From assembly GCF_021245725.1 (NCBI RefSeq), contig NZ_JAJGSX010000039.1, positions 1 through 64,000 of the forward strand: 64,000 nt of DNA, given 5' to 3'. Position numbers and translations under genes: made by a program. This document shows, piece after piece, positions 1-8,083 of the stretch. Position 1 is the first letter of the stretch. Every line of letters starts with the position of its first letter. The stretch comes from Pseudonocardia sp. TRM90224. GTDB lineage: Bacteria; Actinomycetota; Actinomycetes; Mycobacteriales; Pseudonocardiaceae. The notes below the pieces were generated by a model. The model did no database searches and had not been told where the DNA came from. It saw nothing but the letters and a program-made list of their open reading frames with translations.

Positions 1-292
1 AGCACAGTCTCCCTGGCAGCGGGGCACTTTCGTCTATCCGGGTACGGACGCACCGACCAGCTCATGAAGAGCCGGGGTTAGGTGGCCGAGCCGAGGCAGT
101 CAGTGCTTTCCTTAAGCCCGTTCCGGGCACGAGGCGAACCGGTCGGGGGAAATCGGGCGCGCCGGGCGCCGGGGTCGGGCATGATCGTCGTCGTGGTCTT
201 CGAATTCCTGTACGGCTGAGTCGAGCCGAGCGCTTCCCACTGCCGCCGTGTGCGGCCGCTCCGTGCTGCCCCCGTACCGAACCAGGAGTCTG
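1..292. other. Intergenic left edge
   Basis: No convincing gene is seen here. The right end carries the ribosome binding site of the glycosyltransferase gene (AGGAG a few bases before its ATG). A 12-codon reading frame at 181 has no ribosome binding site and is not called. Confidence 0.4.
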
Positions 293-1468
293 ATGAGCCA
301 CGTCCTCATGTCCACGTCCGCCGCGCACGGCCACGTGCACCCCAATCTGCCGGTGATGACCGAGCTGGTCGCGCGCGGCCACCGCGTCACCTATCCCGTC
401 CCGGCCCGGTTCGTCGACGCCGTCGCCGCGACCGGCGCCACCCCGCTGCTGATCCACACCGATCTGCCCGACCCGGCGAAGGGCGAGCAGTGGCCCGAGG
501 GTGGCGTCGAGGTCATGCAGCTCTTCTCCGACGAGGCGCGCAGCGCGTATGCGCAGATCAGCGCCGCGCTGGGGGACGACCGGCCCGACGTCGTGTGCTA
601 CGACGGCAGCGGCTGGGCCGGGCACGCGTTCTCGCGGGTGCACCGCCTGCCGCGGGTCGAGCTCGCCCCGCACATGATCGCCTGGGACACGTTCGAAGAG
701 GACTTCGCCGAGGCCTACGCCTTCTACGAGACGCCGGAGGGCATGGCGTGGCAGGCGGAGATGGACGCCTGGCTGGCCGGGGTCGGGGTCGGGCTCGGGA
801 ACCGGGAGTTCCTCGGCGCACCGGACCGGTCGGTGGTGCTGATCCCCGAAGCGATGCAGCCCAACCTGGACCGCGTCGACCGGACCCGCTACACGTTCGT
901 GGGACCGGTGATCGGCGACCGTTCGCACCAGGGCTCGTTCGCGGATCTCGGCACGCCGCCGGGCCGGCCGCTGCTGCTCGTGTCGTTGGGGTCGGCGTTC
1001 AACGACCGGCCGGCGTTCTGGCGCGACTGCATCACCGCCATGCACGGCACCGGCTGGACGACGGTGCTTGCGGTCGGCTCGTTCGTCGACGTCGCCGAGC
1101 TCGGTGCCGTCCCCGACGACGTCGTCGTGCGCAGGTGGGTGCCCCAGCTCGCGGTGCTGGAGCACGCGTCGGCGTTCGTGACGCACGCCGGGATGGGCGG
1201 TTGCTCGGAGGGTCTGTGGCACGGCGTCCCGATGGTCGCGGTGCCGCAGGCGGCCGACCAGTTCGTCAACGGTCCACGGCTGGCCGAGCTCGGGGTGGGG
1301 GAGCACCTGCCGGCCGAGGAGGTCACCCCGGATCGGCTGCGGGATGCGGTGCTGCGGGTCTCCGCCTCGCCCGACGTGGCGCAGCGGTGCGCCGAGCAGA
1401 AGAAGATCGCCAGAGCTGCCGGCGGGGCGGCCGCGGCCGCCGACGAGATCGAGGGCCTGATCGGCTGA
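293..1468 (+). CDS. MGT/UGT-family glycosyltransferase
   Basis: This 391-residue protein is a GT1 macrolide-type glycosyltransferase, which moves a sugar from a nucleotide donor to a small lipophilic acceptor in the cytosol. The N-terminus (SAAHGHVHPNLPVMTEL) is the usual acceptor-domain start with its early His. The C-terminal donor domain has the HAGMGGCSEGLWHGVPMV signature followed by a PQAADQ stretch that contacts the nucleotide sugar. The length matches the family. The start is the ATG at 293, preceded by AGGAG; an upstream GTG would add 15 poorly conserved residues. It stands alone, convergent with the acetyltransferase gene. Substrate unknown; a role in detoxifying macrolides or decorating a metabolite is inference. 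Confidence 0.88.
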   Translation: MSHVLMSTSAAHGHVHPNLPVMTELVARGHRVTYPVPARFVDAVAATGATPLLIHTDLPDPAKGEQWPEGGVEVMQLFSDEARSAYAQISAALGDDRPDVVCYDGSGWAGHAFSRVHRLPRVELAPHMIAWDTFEEDFAEAYAFYETPEGMAWQAEMDAWLAGVGVGLGNREFLGAPDRSVVLIPEAMQPNLDRVDRTRYTFVGPVIGDRSHQGSFADLGTPPGRPLLLVSLGSAFNDRPAFWRDCITAMHGTGWTTVLAVGSFVDVAELGAVPDDVVVRRWVPQLAVLEHASAFVTHAGMGGCSEGLWHGVPMVAVPQAADQFVNGPRLAELGVGEHLPAEEVTPDRLRDAVLRVSASPDVAQRCAEQKKIARAAGGAAAAADEIEGLIG

Positions 1469-1492
1469 CCGCGTTCACACATCCTGGCCGGA

Positions 1493-2029
1493 TCACGGAG
1501 AGGGTTGGCGCTCGCCGTCGAGCAGCCCGAGGACGACCAGGTCGACGAAACGACCGTCGACCCATGCCGCGCGGCGCAGGGTTCCTTCGTGGACGAATCC
1601 TGCGACGTGGGCTGCTCGGATCATCGCGGCATTCTCGGCCAGCGTGTCGATCTGCAGCCGGTGCAGGCCACGGACCAGGAAGCCGTAATGGCAGAGCACC
1701 CGCACCGTGTCGGTGCCCAGTCCACGGCCGCGATGCGCCGGGCGCAGCGAGAGCCCGAGGTGGGCGGTTCTGTTGTGGACGTCGATGCCCCACAACAGTG
1801 CCTCGCCCACCAGCTCGTCGTCGGCGAGGTGGACCACGGAGAAGCACGCCGCATCGTCGGAGGGTTCGGGAACGGCGTAGGGCGACGCGGAGGAGGTGGG
1901 CGCGATCGGTTGCCACGGGCGTGAGTCGGCCCGCGACCGGATCACCACATCGTCGTAGAGCTCGGCGTGCAGGATGGGGACGTCGGCTTCGCGCCGGGCC
2001 CGCAATCCGATCTTCTCACCACGTAGCAT
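1493..2029 (-). CDS. GNAT-family N-acetyltransferase (RimJ/RimL-like)
   Basis: A 178-residue acetyltransferase that should move acetyl from acetyl-CoA to an amine. The acetyl-CoA pyrophosphate loop is visible as RPAHRGRGLGTDTVRV around residues 98-113, and the later LAENAAMIRAAHVAGFVHEG region is typical of the RimJ/RimL subgroup. It ends with a basic-acidic tail. It is convergent with the glycosyltransferase gene (24-bp gap) and lies just downstream of the SUKH-like gene on the same strand (31-bp gap). Substrate cannot be told from sequence. Confidence 0.85.
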   Translation of the reverse strand: MLRGEKIGLRARREADVPILHAELYDDVVIRSRADSRPWQPIAPTSSASPYAVPEPSDDAACFSVVHLADDELVGEALLWGIDVHNRTAHLGLSLRPAHRGRGLGTDTVRVLCHYGFLVRGLHRLQIDTLAENAAMIRAAHVAGFVHEGTLRRAAWVDGRFVDLVVLGLLDGERQPSP

Positions 2030-2060
2030 TCCGCGACCCTGTCCGGTCCGGTGATCATGA

Positions 2061-3116
2061 TCAACCGGGTTCTTCAGGCAGGACGTACTGGTCGCGGCCG
2101 GCGGGGTGGACCACCCGGAAGCTGCTGATCCGGGCGGGCCGGATCGCGACGACGACCTTGTCGGCCAGTTCGCCGGGCACCACCCCCCGCAATGCGTCCC
2201 AGAGCGCCGCGATCGTCTCGTCGGGTCGGCTGGTGCGGACGTGGAACCGGACGCCGGCCGTTGCGCCCTCGGCCATCCCGAGGTGGCCGAAGTCGCGCAC
2301 CGCTGCGGCGAACGGGTCCGGGTCGGGGAAGCCGTGGTCGTCGCTCAGGGTGGTCAGCTCGGCGGGGCTCAGGTGCTCGAAAGCCAGGACGATCTCCTGC
2401 GGCCCGCCCGGCGGGTCAAGCGTGACGAGCCCGGCCACCCGGTCGAACGCCGCCGGCGTCGCTGTCATCCACTCGAGACCCAGCCCGCTGCCTTCCTCGC
2501 TACGGCGCAGCACCGTGTCGGCGTCGCCCCGTGGTGACGAGCCCCAGTAGGGACCGCCGGGCACGGGCAACTCCTGGTACGCGGCCCACACCGCATCGGT
2601 CTCCGGGTCGGCCTCGAGCGGGCTCTCCTCGGGCATGTGGCCGCCGCGCACGTCGGGTGCGAGCCGACCGAGCGGACCGCGTCGGCCTGCGCAAGCACCG
2701 GCGAGGGTGTCGCCGAGCAGCAAACCGTGCAGCGCCGGCCACAGCGGTGTCTGCGGAAACGTCAGGGGTGTTGAGCCGTACTCGCGGAGCACGCAGGTGT
2801 CGTCCGGCTGGGCCACCACCGCCCACCCTCCCTGGCACTCCGTCCACACCCCCACGCCGCCGCCGTTCCGGTACAGCGTGTCCGGCTTTTCGACCGTGTC
2901 GCACACGTCCTGCAGCCGGCGTCCTACCAAGGTGAACCATTCGACGACGCTCGTCGGGAGGTTTCCACCGATCCGCTGCTCGGCAACAGCGATGTCGTCA
3001 GGTGAACTGCCGTCCGATGCCACCAGGGGATCGGCGTACCAGCGGTTGATGACGTCGTCCAACCAAGCCCAGCGTGGGGTGGCCAACAGTTCGTGTTGGG
3101 CGTCCGAGGTGATCAC
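2061..3116 (-). CDS. SUKH-like (SMI1/KNR4) hypothetical protein
   Basis: A 351-residue protein starting at a GTG at 3116. An early segment (AVAEQRIGGNLPTSVVEWF) resembles the start of a SUKH/SMI1-KNR4 domain, a fold used by many bacterial immunity proteins and by regulatory proteins. The rest is acidic and rich in Trp, Pro and Asp, with no catalytic motif that I recognise. The longer open frame (to 3287) overlaps the next gene heavily, so the GTG is preferred. No polymorphic toxin is seen next to it, so an immunity role is only a possibility. The fold call rests on a short motif. Confidence 0.6.
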   Translation of the reverse strand: MITSDAQHELLATPRWAWLDDVINRWYADPLVASDGSSPDDIAVAEQRIGGNLPTSVVEWFTLVGRRLQDVCDTVEKPDTLYRNGGGVGVWTECQGGWAVVAQPDDTCVLREYGSTPLTFPQTPLWPALHGLLLGDTLAGACAGRRGPLGRLAPDVRGGHMPEESPLEADPETDAVWAAYQELPVPGGPYWGSSPRGDADTVLRRSEEGSGLGLEWMTATPAAFDRVAGLVTLDPPGGPQEIVLAFEHLSPAELTTLSDDHGFPDPDPFAAAVRDFGHLGMAEGATAGVRFHVRTSRPDETIAALWDALRGVVPGELADKVVVAIRPARISSFRVVHPAGRDQYVLPEEPG

Positions 3117-3151
3117 GCCGCGAAGCTCAGCACGTCCCGCGGATGCCGCAG

Positions 3152-4060
3152 CTACCCGGTGCGCAGTCCGCGACGCGTCGCGTAGCCCGCCGCGAGGCGG
3201 TAGACGGCGGTCGACGGCGGCAGGTGGTGTCCGGATCGGGTGTGCGGGGCGTAGGTTGCGACCCCGTCGGGGCTGACGTCCAGCCACCCGGTGAGGACGT
3301 GCTGGTGCTGGCCGAGGACGTGTCGGGTGAACGCGTTGGCGGTGAGACCGGCGCGGCGACCTCCGACGGGCAGCAGGCCGGCGGGCGCGTCGAGCCGGAA
3401 CCCGTGGGGTGTCACGCCGGACAGGCGGGCCGTGACGACGCAGGGCAGGCCGTCGCCACCGACCCAGCCCAGCAGCGGGTCGGGGAGTCGCGTGATCGCG
3501 GCGGCCAATTTGCGGTGGTCGATTCGCGGTCCGGTGCCGCGCGCCGGTGGCCGCTGAGGGGGCGCGGCACCTGGGCGGGGTTCGCCGAGGACCTCCGGTT
3601 CACCACGACACGTCAGGTCGGGCCAGGCCAGCGCCCTGCGCGCGGTCACCGTGATCTCCGAGCGGGTGTGGTAGACGCGGAGCCAACGTCGCCACAGGGC
3701 TCCGGAGGGCGGGGTGCCGTCGCAGCGGTCCCACAGTTCGCCGAGGTGAGCCGGGTAGTCCGCGATGGGGGCGGACACCACGGCTTCGCCCTGCAGTAGC
3801 ACGAACTCGGATCGATCGGTCTCGCTGTGCGCACGGGTGTGGTAGGCGAGCGCCACTCTCGGGTCGGCCCGGATGCGCTGCAGCTTGCGCGGGGCACCGA
3901 CGGAGCTGTTGACGGTTGCCGTCGCGGCGGGGCGGTCCCGGAGCCGGAAGTTGGTGAGCGGGGTCAGCACGACCCCCGCGGCGGGGGTCCTGTGCGCGAG
4001 GACGACAACCTGGTCGCCGCCCATGATCTCGTCGACCGCGTCCGACCACGAAGCTGTCAT
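3152..4060 (-). CDS. Pyridoxamine 5'-phosphate oxidase-like flavin protein
   Basis: A 302-residue protein whose first half is a split-barrel flavin-binding fold: TPLTNFRLRDRP, TVNSSVGAPRKLQRIRADPRVAL and FVLLQGEAVV follow the order seen in PPOX/F420-dependent families. The C-terminal half (residues about 170-302) has no clear assignment. The start is the ATG at 4060. Bases 4062-4084 immediately upstream hold a perfect inverted repeat shared with the divergent TetR gene, so the pair is very probably regulator and target. It may reduce or oxidise a small molecule with FMN or F420; that is inference from the family. Confidence 0.75.
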   Translation of the reverse strand: MTASWSDAVDEIMGGDQVVVLAHRTPAAGVVLTPLTNFRLRDRPAATATVNSSVGAPRKLQRIRADPRVALAYHTRAHSETDRSEFVLLQGEAVVSAPIADYPAHLGELWDRCDGTPPSGALWRRWLRVYHTRSEITVTARRALAWPDLTCRGEPEVLGEPRPGAAPPQRPPARGTGPRIDHRKLAAAITRLPDPLLGWVGGDGLPCVVTARLSGVTPHGFRLDAPAGLLPVGGRRAGLTANAFTRHVLGQHQHVLTGWLDVSPDGVATYAPHTRSGHHLPPSTAVYRLAAGYATRRGLRTG

Positions 4061-4061
4061 A

Positions 4062-4110
4062 TGTCGAGACTGATAGTCTCGACACTTTTTGTCAAGACTG
4101 CCAGTCTCGC
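4062..4110. promoter_or_regulatory. Two tandem palindromic operators between divergent genes
   Basis: Bases 4062-4084 form a perfect inverted repeat: ten-base arms TGTCGAGACT and AGTCTCGACA around GAT. A second, weaker copy at about 4091-4110 keeps the core AAGACT-GCC-AGTCTC. Both lie in the 63-bp gap between the PPOX-like gene and the TetR gene, where a TetR protein would repress both. The arms and spacing are seen directly; TetR binding is inference. Confidence 0.75.
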
Positions 4111-4123
4111 GTACGTTGTGCCG

Positions 4124-4720
4124 GTGGCAGCCGACGAAGCCGGACCCCGATCCCATACCGGACGCCGCCGCAACGAGGCGGCCCGGCGGGCGATCCTGGA
4201 CGCCATCGGCGCTGCGATCGAGGCCGGCGCGAGTCTCGACCAGCTGACGATCGACCGGATCGCGGCGGACGCAGGTGTCGGCCGGCAGACGATCTACCGG
4301 TGGTGGCCGTCCAAGGGCGCCGTACTGGCCGAGGCCATGACCGAGACCGCCCGGCGGCTCGCGCCGCGACCCGAGTCCGGCTCGCTGGACGCGGACCTGC
4401 ACCGGTTCCTGGTCTCGACGTTCGAGGTCGCCGGCCGGGAGCCCGCGGCCGGTTTGCTGCGGTCGGTCGTGGCGGAGGCGCAGCGGGATGCTGCGACGGC
4501 AGCCGCGCTCGCGGAGTTCGCCGCCGCGCGACGCGCCGAGCTCGCGGCGATCGTCGAGGCTGCTCGCGGGCGCGGCGAGCTGGATCCGGCCGCCGATGCC
4601 GAGCTGCTTGCTGAGCAGGCGCTCGGCGTCTTGTGGTACCGGCTCGTGGTGACAGGGGCGCCCGTGGACGGCGAGGTGGCGCGCCGGCTCGCCGAGGTGC
4701 TCGTCGCGCAGCTGCGTTGA
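4124..4720 (+). CDS. TetR-family transcriptional regulator
   Basis: A 198-residue regulator. The helix-turn-helix is clear: LTIDRIAADAGVGRQTIYRWWPSKGAV, preceded by the RRAILDAIGAAIEAG helix. The C-terminal half is the alpha-helical ligand-binding domain (EAARGRGELDPAADAELLAEQALG resembles the TetR_C_11 type). Two in-frame GTG codons (4118 and 4124) are possible starts and neither has a good ribosome binding site; the later one is taken. It is divergent from the PPOX-like gene with tandem palindromes between, so autorepression and control of that gene are likely. Confidence 0.85.
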   Translation: MAADEAGPRSHTGRRRNEAARRAILDAIGAAIEAGASLDQLTIDRIAADAGVGRQTIYRWWPSKGAVLAEAMTETARRLAPRPESGSLDADLHRFLVSTFEVAGREPAAGLLRSVVAEAQRDAATAAALAEFAAARRAELAAIVEAARGRGELDPAADAELLAEQALGVLWYRLVVTGAPVDGEVARRLAEVLVAQLR

Positions 4721-4733
4721 TTCACGTCGTCAG

Positions 4734-5777
4734 CTACCTGCTCGTGCGGATGCGTTCGAGCGCTGAATCGAGCGCCACGGTCAGCGGTGGGACGTCGTCG
4801 GCGATCGCTGTGCGCAGCAGCTCGGTGGTGCGCTCGACCGCGGCCTTGAGGTCGGTGCCGATCGTCTGGGGGTCGAGGCCGAGGTGGTCGGCGCCGTTGA
4901 AGATCACGCCGCCGCAGTTGGCGATGAAGTCGGGGACGTAGAGGATGCCGCGACTGTGCAGCAGCTCTGCCACCGAGTCGTCGGTGAGCTGGTTGTTGGC
5001 CGCGCCGACGACGGCCCGACACCGCAGCCCGTCGACGGTGGTCCGGCTGAGCACCTGCCCGCCGGCGCAAGGGGCGAACACGTCGAGCGGGCGGGTCGCG
5101 AACCCGTCGACGGGCACAACCCGCGCCCCGGTCGCGGCGGCGACGTCGTGAGCGCGGTCGGCGTCGGTATCGGCGACGACGACCTGCGCGCCGGCCTCGG
5201 CGACGAGCGCCGCCAGGGCCGCGCCGACCTTGCCGACGCCCAGGACGCCCACCGTGCATCCGGTCAGGTCGGGGGAGCCGCTCACCAGCTCGTAGGCGGA
5301 CCGCACGGCACCGAATACGGTCTCGGCGGTTGCCGGCGACGGGTCACCCAGGCCGCCCTGCGCCGGTGAACGGCCGGTCACGCAGTTCGTCCGCTCGGCG
5401 ATCCAGTCCATGTCCTGAGGTGTGGTGCCGACGTCCTCGCCGACGACGAACCCACCCTCGAGCCGCTCCACCATCCGGCCCAGGGCGTGCATCCGGGCCC
5501 GTCGATCGCTGCTGGTGGGCGGAGGCAGCATGACGGCCTTGCCGCCGCCCAGCGGCAGCCCCGCGGCTGCGGTCTTCAACGTCATCGCCTTCGACAGTCG
5601 CAACGCGTCCGTCACCGCTGCCGACAGCGACGGGTACGGCTGGATCCTCAGGCCGCCGATCGCTGGGCCGAGCGTGGTGGAGTGGACGGCCACCACGGCC
5701 GTCGACCCCGTCGCAGGGTCGTGCTCGACAACGAGCGACTCGTGCTCGAACTCGCTGTCGAACTCGGATTCGGACAT
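4734..5777 (-). CDS. Leu/Val/Phe-type amino-acid dehydrogenase
   Basis: A 347-residue member of the Glu/Leu/Phe/Val dehydrogenase superfamily, which oxidatively deaminates an amino acid to a 2-oxo acid with NAD+. The catalytic region KTAAAGLPLGGGKAVM carries the active-site Lys, and GCTVGVLGVGKVGAALA is the Rossmann dinucleotide loop. The ending DFIANCGGVIFN is typical of the branched-chain and Phe subgroup. The start at 5777 follows GGGAG at good spacing; ATG at 5792 is an alternative. It lies 32 bp after alaX and downstream of an Lrp/AsnC gene on the same strand, which suggests amino-acid catabolism under Lrp-type control. Confidence 0.88.
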   Translation of the reverse strand: MSESEFDSEFEHESLVVEHDPATGSTAVVAVHSTTLGPAIGGLRIQPYPSLSAAVTDALRLSKAMTLKTAAAGLPLGGGKAVMLPPPTSSDRRARMHALGRMVERLEGGFVVGEDVGTTPQDMDWIAERTNCVTGRSPAQGGLGDPSPATAETVFGAVRSAYELVSGSPDLTGCTVGVLGVGKVGAALAALVAEAGAQVVVADTDADRAHDVAAATGARVVPVDGFATRPLDVFAPCAGGQVLSRTTVDGLRCRAVVGAANNQLTDDSVAELLHSRGILYVPDFIANCGGVIFNGADHLGLDPQTIGTDLKAAVERTTELLRTAIADDVPPLTVALDSALERIRTSR

Positions 5778-5809
5778 GAGCAGTACTCCCATTCTCAGTG
5801 CTCGATTTC

Positions 5810-6544
5810 TCAGTCCTCGATGCGGATGCGGAGCCGGCGGAACCCACGGCCCTTGTTGTCGATCTTCGCTACGCGGATCCGGCCGATCTGCTTGGTGGAC
5901 GCGACGTGGGTGCCTCCGTCGGCCTGCGTGTCGAGGCCGACGATGTCGACGATGCGCACCTCGCTCAGCTCCGGTGGCACCAGGTCGGTGGCTGTGCGGA
6001 TGATGTTGGGGATCGCGAACGCGTCCGCGCGGGGCAGGACCCGCACGTCGATGCGCCGATCCAGCACGACCTCGGCGTTGCAGAGCTCTTCGACCTGCTC
6101 CTTGAACCCGGCCGGTACGTCGAGGAGGTTGAAGTCCATGCGCGCCTGCAGCGGTTCCATGTTCGTGCCGGTGACCAGGGCGCCGTAGTCGCGGAACACC
6201 ACCCCGGAGAGCAGGTGCAACCCGGAGTGGGTGCGCATCAGCGCGCTGCGCCGCTCGTCCTCCACCGCCCCGACGACGGCGGTGCCGACCGGTGGCCGGG
6301 GATCGTCCTCGGCGGTGAGCAGCACGAGGTCGTCGGACCTGCGGGTGCCGACGATGCGGGTCTGCACACCCTGCCAGAGCAGCACCCCGTGATCGGGCGG
6401 CTGCCCACCGCCGCCGGGGTAGAACGCCGACCGGTCCAGGACCACGCCGTCGTCGGTCACCCCGATCACCGTGGCCGTGAATTCGCGCAACGTCTGGTCG
6501 GCCAGATCGAGGCGCGCGGTGCGGGAGGACGTTTCGGTGGCCAC
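5810..6544 (-). CDS. AlaX-like alanyl-tRNA editing hydrolase
   Basis: A 244-residue stand-alone editing protein related to the editing domain of AlaRS, which removes mischarged Ser or Gly from tRNA-Ala. FYPGGGGQPPD and the zinc-site motif THSGLHLLSGV (HxxxH) are present. The second half of the zinc site normally reads CxxxH; here the sequence is ADGGTHVAST, so the His is kept but Asp sits where Cys is expected. The protein otherwise looks intact. It is in line with the downstream amino-acid dehydrogenase (32-bp gap). The Cys to Asp change may alter metal binding. Confidence 0.85.
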   Translation of the reverse strand: MATETSSRTARLDLADQTLREFTATVIGVTDDGVVLDRSAFYPGGGGQPPDHGVLLWQGVQTRIVGTRRSDDLVLLTAEDDPRPPVGTAVVGAVEDERRSALMRTHSGLHLLSGVVFRDYGALVTGTNMEPLQARMDFNLLDVPAGFKEQVEELCNAEVVLDRRIDVRVLPRADAFAIPNIIRTATDLVPPELSEVRIVDIVGLDTQADGGTHVASTKQIGRIRVAKIDNKGRGFRRLRIRIED

Positions 6545-6676
6545 GCCGAGGACCGTACGGCCGGCGCCGACCGCGGAGCGCGGTGATCGAACGAGGCGCC
6601 GGCGGCACCTACCCGGGCGTCCGGTCGTTCGGCGCTGCCCTGTTCAGGCGGTCGCGAGCCGAACGAACGGTGGGAA

Positions 6677-7177
6677 TCAGGGCTTGGCGACGTCGGAGAG
6701 TTCGACCTGTTCCCGTACCTCGACGTGGTCGAGCAGCACGGTCGTCCGCACGTCGACGAACTCCTTGCGGCGGGCGATCCGGTCCAGCACGAAGTCGCGC
6801 AGGTACCGCGTGCTCGGCACGGCGACGTGGACCATGACGTCGTCGTTGCCGGTCACCACGAACACGCTCAGCGTCTCCGGCATGGCGGCCAGGCGATCGC
6901 GCACCGACAGGATCGCCTCCTCCGACTGCGGCCGGACCCGGATGGCGATCAACGCCTGCACACCCCGGCCCAGCGCTGCCGGATCCACCGCGGCGTGGAA
7001 CCCGGTGATCACGCCGCCGGCGCGCAGGGCCCGGGTCCGCTCCAGCGCCGTCGACGGGGCAACGCCTACGGCGGCGGCCAGCTCCCGGTTGGTCTGCCGT
7101 CCGTCCTGCTGCAAGCGACGCAGGATCGCCCCGTCCACCGCGTCCACGCGCCGCCGCCCTTCAATCAAGGCGAACAT
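6677..7177 (-). CDS. Lrp/AsnC-family transcriptional regulator
   Basis: A 166-residue regulator with an N-terminal winged helix (VDAVDGAILRRLQQDGRQTNRELAAAVGVAPSTALERT-type order, residues about 11-55) and a C-terminal RAM/ligand-binding domain (VQALIAIRVRP to TTVLLDHVEV). It senses amino acids in this family and typically controls neighbouring amino-acid genes. It precedes alaX and the amino-acid dehydrogenase on the same strand. A perfect 7-bp inverted repeat (7169-7185) overlaps its start codon, a likely autoregulatory site. Confidence 0.9.
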   Translation of the reverse strand: MFALIEGRRRVDAVDGAILRRLQQDGRQTNRELAAAVGVAPSTALERTRALRAGGVITGFHAAVDPAALGRGVQALIAIRVRPQSEEAILSVRDRLAAMPETLSVFVVTGNDDVMVHVAVPSTRYLRDFVLDRIARRKEFVDVRTTVLLDHVEVREQVELSDVAKP

Positions 7178-7185
7178 AGTTCGCC
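7169..7185. promoter_or_regulatory. Palindrome over the Lrp gene start codon
   Basis: GGCGAAC-ATA-GTTCGCC is a perfect inverted repeat; the start codon of the minus-strand Lrp/AsnC gene lies in it (7175-7177). Lrp-type proteins commonly repress their own gene, so an operator is plausible. Binding is inferred. Confidence 0.5.
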
Positions 7186-7262
7186 GAAGACCGATCCTAC
7201 GACCCGAAGGCCGAACGAACGGCGGCCACTTGTGCATCCCGGCTCGACCTCGCCACCAACCT

Positions 7263-7385
7263 CCCCACCGTTTTGTGCACTTGCGCGGCCGCTGGGCGCG
7301 CATCCACCCAAAACGGTGGGGAAGTTGCCCACCGTTTTGCCAACCCGCACGGGGTTTTGGGTGTGCAGGTTGGCAAAACGGTGGG
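7263..7385. repeat. Two adjacent palindromes of repeat family B
   Basis: The first palindrome (7263-7321) has 13-bp arms beginning CCCCACCGTTTTG and a GC-rich inner part. The second (7328-7385) has perfect 18-bp arms beginning CCCACCGTTTTGCC. A third relative at 41728-41797 shares both the arms and the inner GCACTTGCGCG portion with the first. These are long hairpin-forming elements without coding content. The second one ends about 25 bp before a truncated LysR fragment. Confidence 0.8.
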
Positions 7386-7410
7386 GAAGTTCGGGTGGCT
7401 CACACCGGCT

Positions 7411-7971
7411 GAGGTCGGCGTGGAATCGCCGTCGCCGCGAGCGATCCGGGCGCTGGAGAGGCGGGTGGGCAGCCGGTTGTTCGACCGGACGAGCCGTCAC
7501 GTGCGGCTGACGCCGATCGGTGAGCAGCTCGTCGCCGCGGGGGGCCCCCTACATGCGCAGCTGGTCGAGGCGATCGCCGACGCTCGACATGCCGCCGCTG
7601 CGCGCACCGCGAAGTTGCTCATCGGGTTCAGCCGGTCGCTGCCCGGTGATCTCGTCGATGCGATCCGCGCCGCCTTCGAGGCGGAGTTCCCCGGCAGCCG
7701 GATCCTGCCGGTGACCGTCAACCCGCTGGACATCGCGGCGCTGGCGCTGGACGCCAACGAGCCGGTCACGCACAAGCAGCTGATCGCCGCGACCTGGGGC
7801 GACGCTCCACCGTCGACGGTCGGGATGCTGCACAACGTCGTGTCCCGGCTGCGGCGGGCGCTGGCCGCCGTGGAGCCCGACGGCGGCTCGCGCATGATCG
7901 GCCCATCGCTCGCGTTGATCCGCGCGGACCCGCCATTTCATCCGGAAAGCCGGGATGGCGCGTCCGGTTGA
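7411..7971 (+). pseudogene. Chimeric remnant: LysR fragment joined to SARP-type winged helix
   Basis: This frame has no good start. It opens inside a LysR-type DNA-binding domain (SPRAIRALERRVGSRLFDRT, then VRLTPIGEQL), with the first helices missing. It continues into the LysR linker and start of the effector domain (GFSRSLPGDLVDAIRAAF). From about 7740 it switches to a different family: ALDANEPVTHKQLIAATWGD and LHNVVSRLRRAL match the winged helix of SARP/AfsR regulators. So it is two broken regulators fused in frame. The repeat B palindromes lie immediately upstream. Most likely nonfunctional. Confidence 0.65.
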
Positions 7972-8083
7972 AGAAGATCGCCAGGGCCCGCGGTATGGCG
8001 GTAACGTCCACATCCCTTTCGGGGAGTCTCAGGGCAGGTTCGGCAACCCGCATCGCCGACCGACCACCTGCGGGAGGACATCG

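Noticed and set aside
62..1306. Minus-strand frame of 414 codons across the first gene
   Set aside because: Opposite the MGT glycosyltransferase, which has family motifs. Composition of the minus frame is typical of an antisense shadow.
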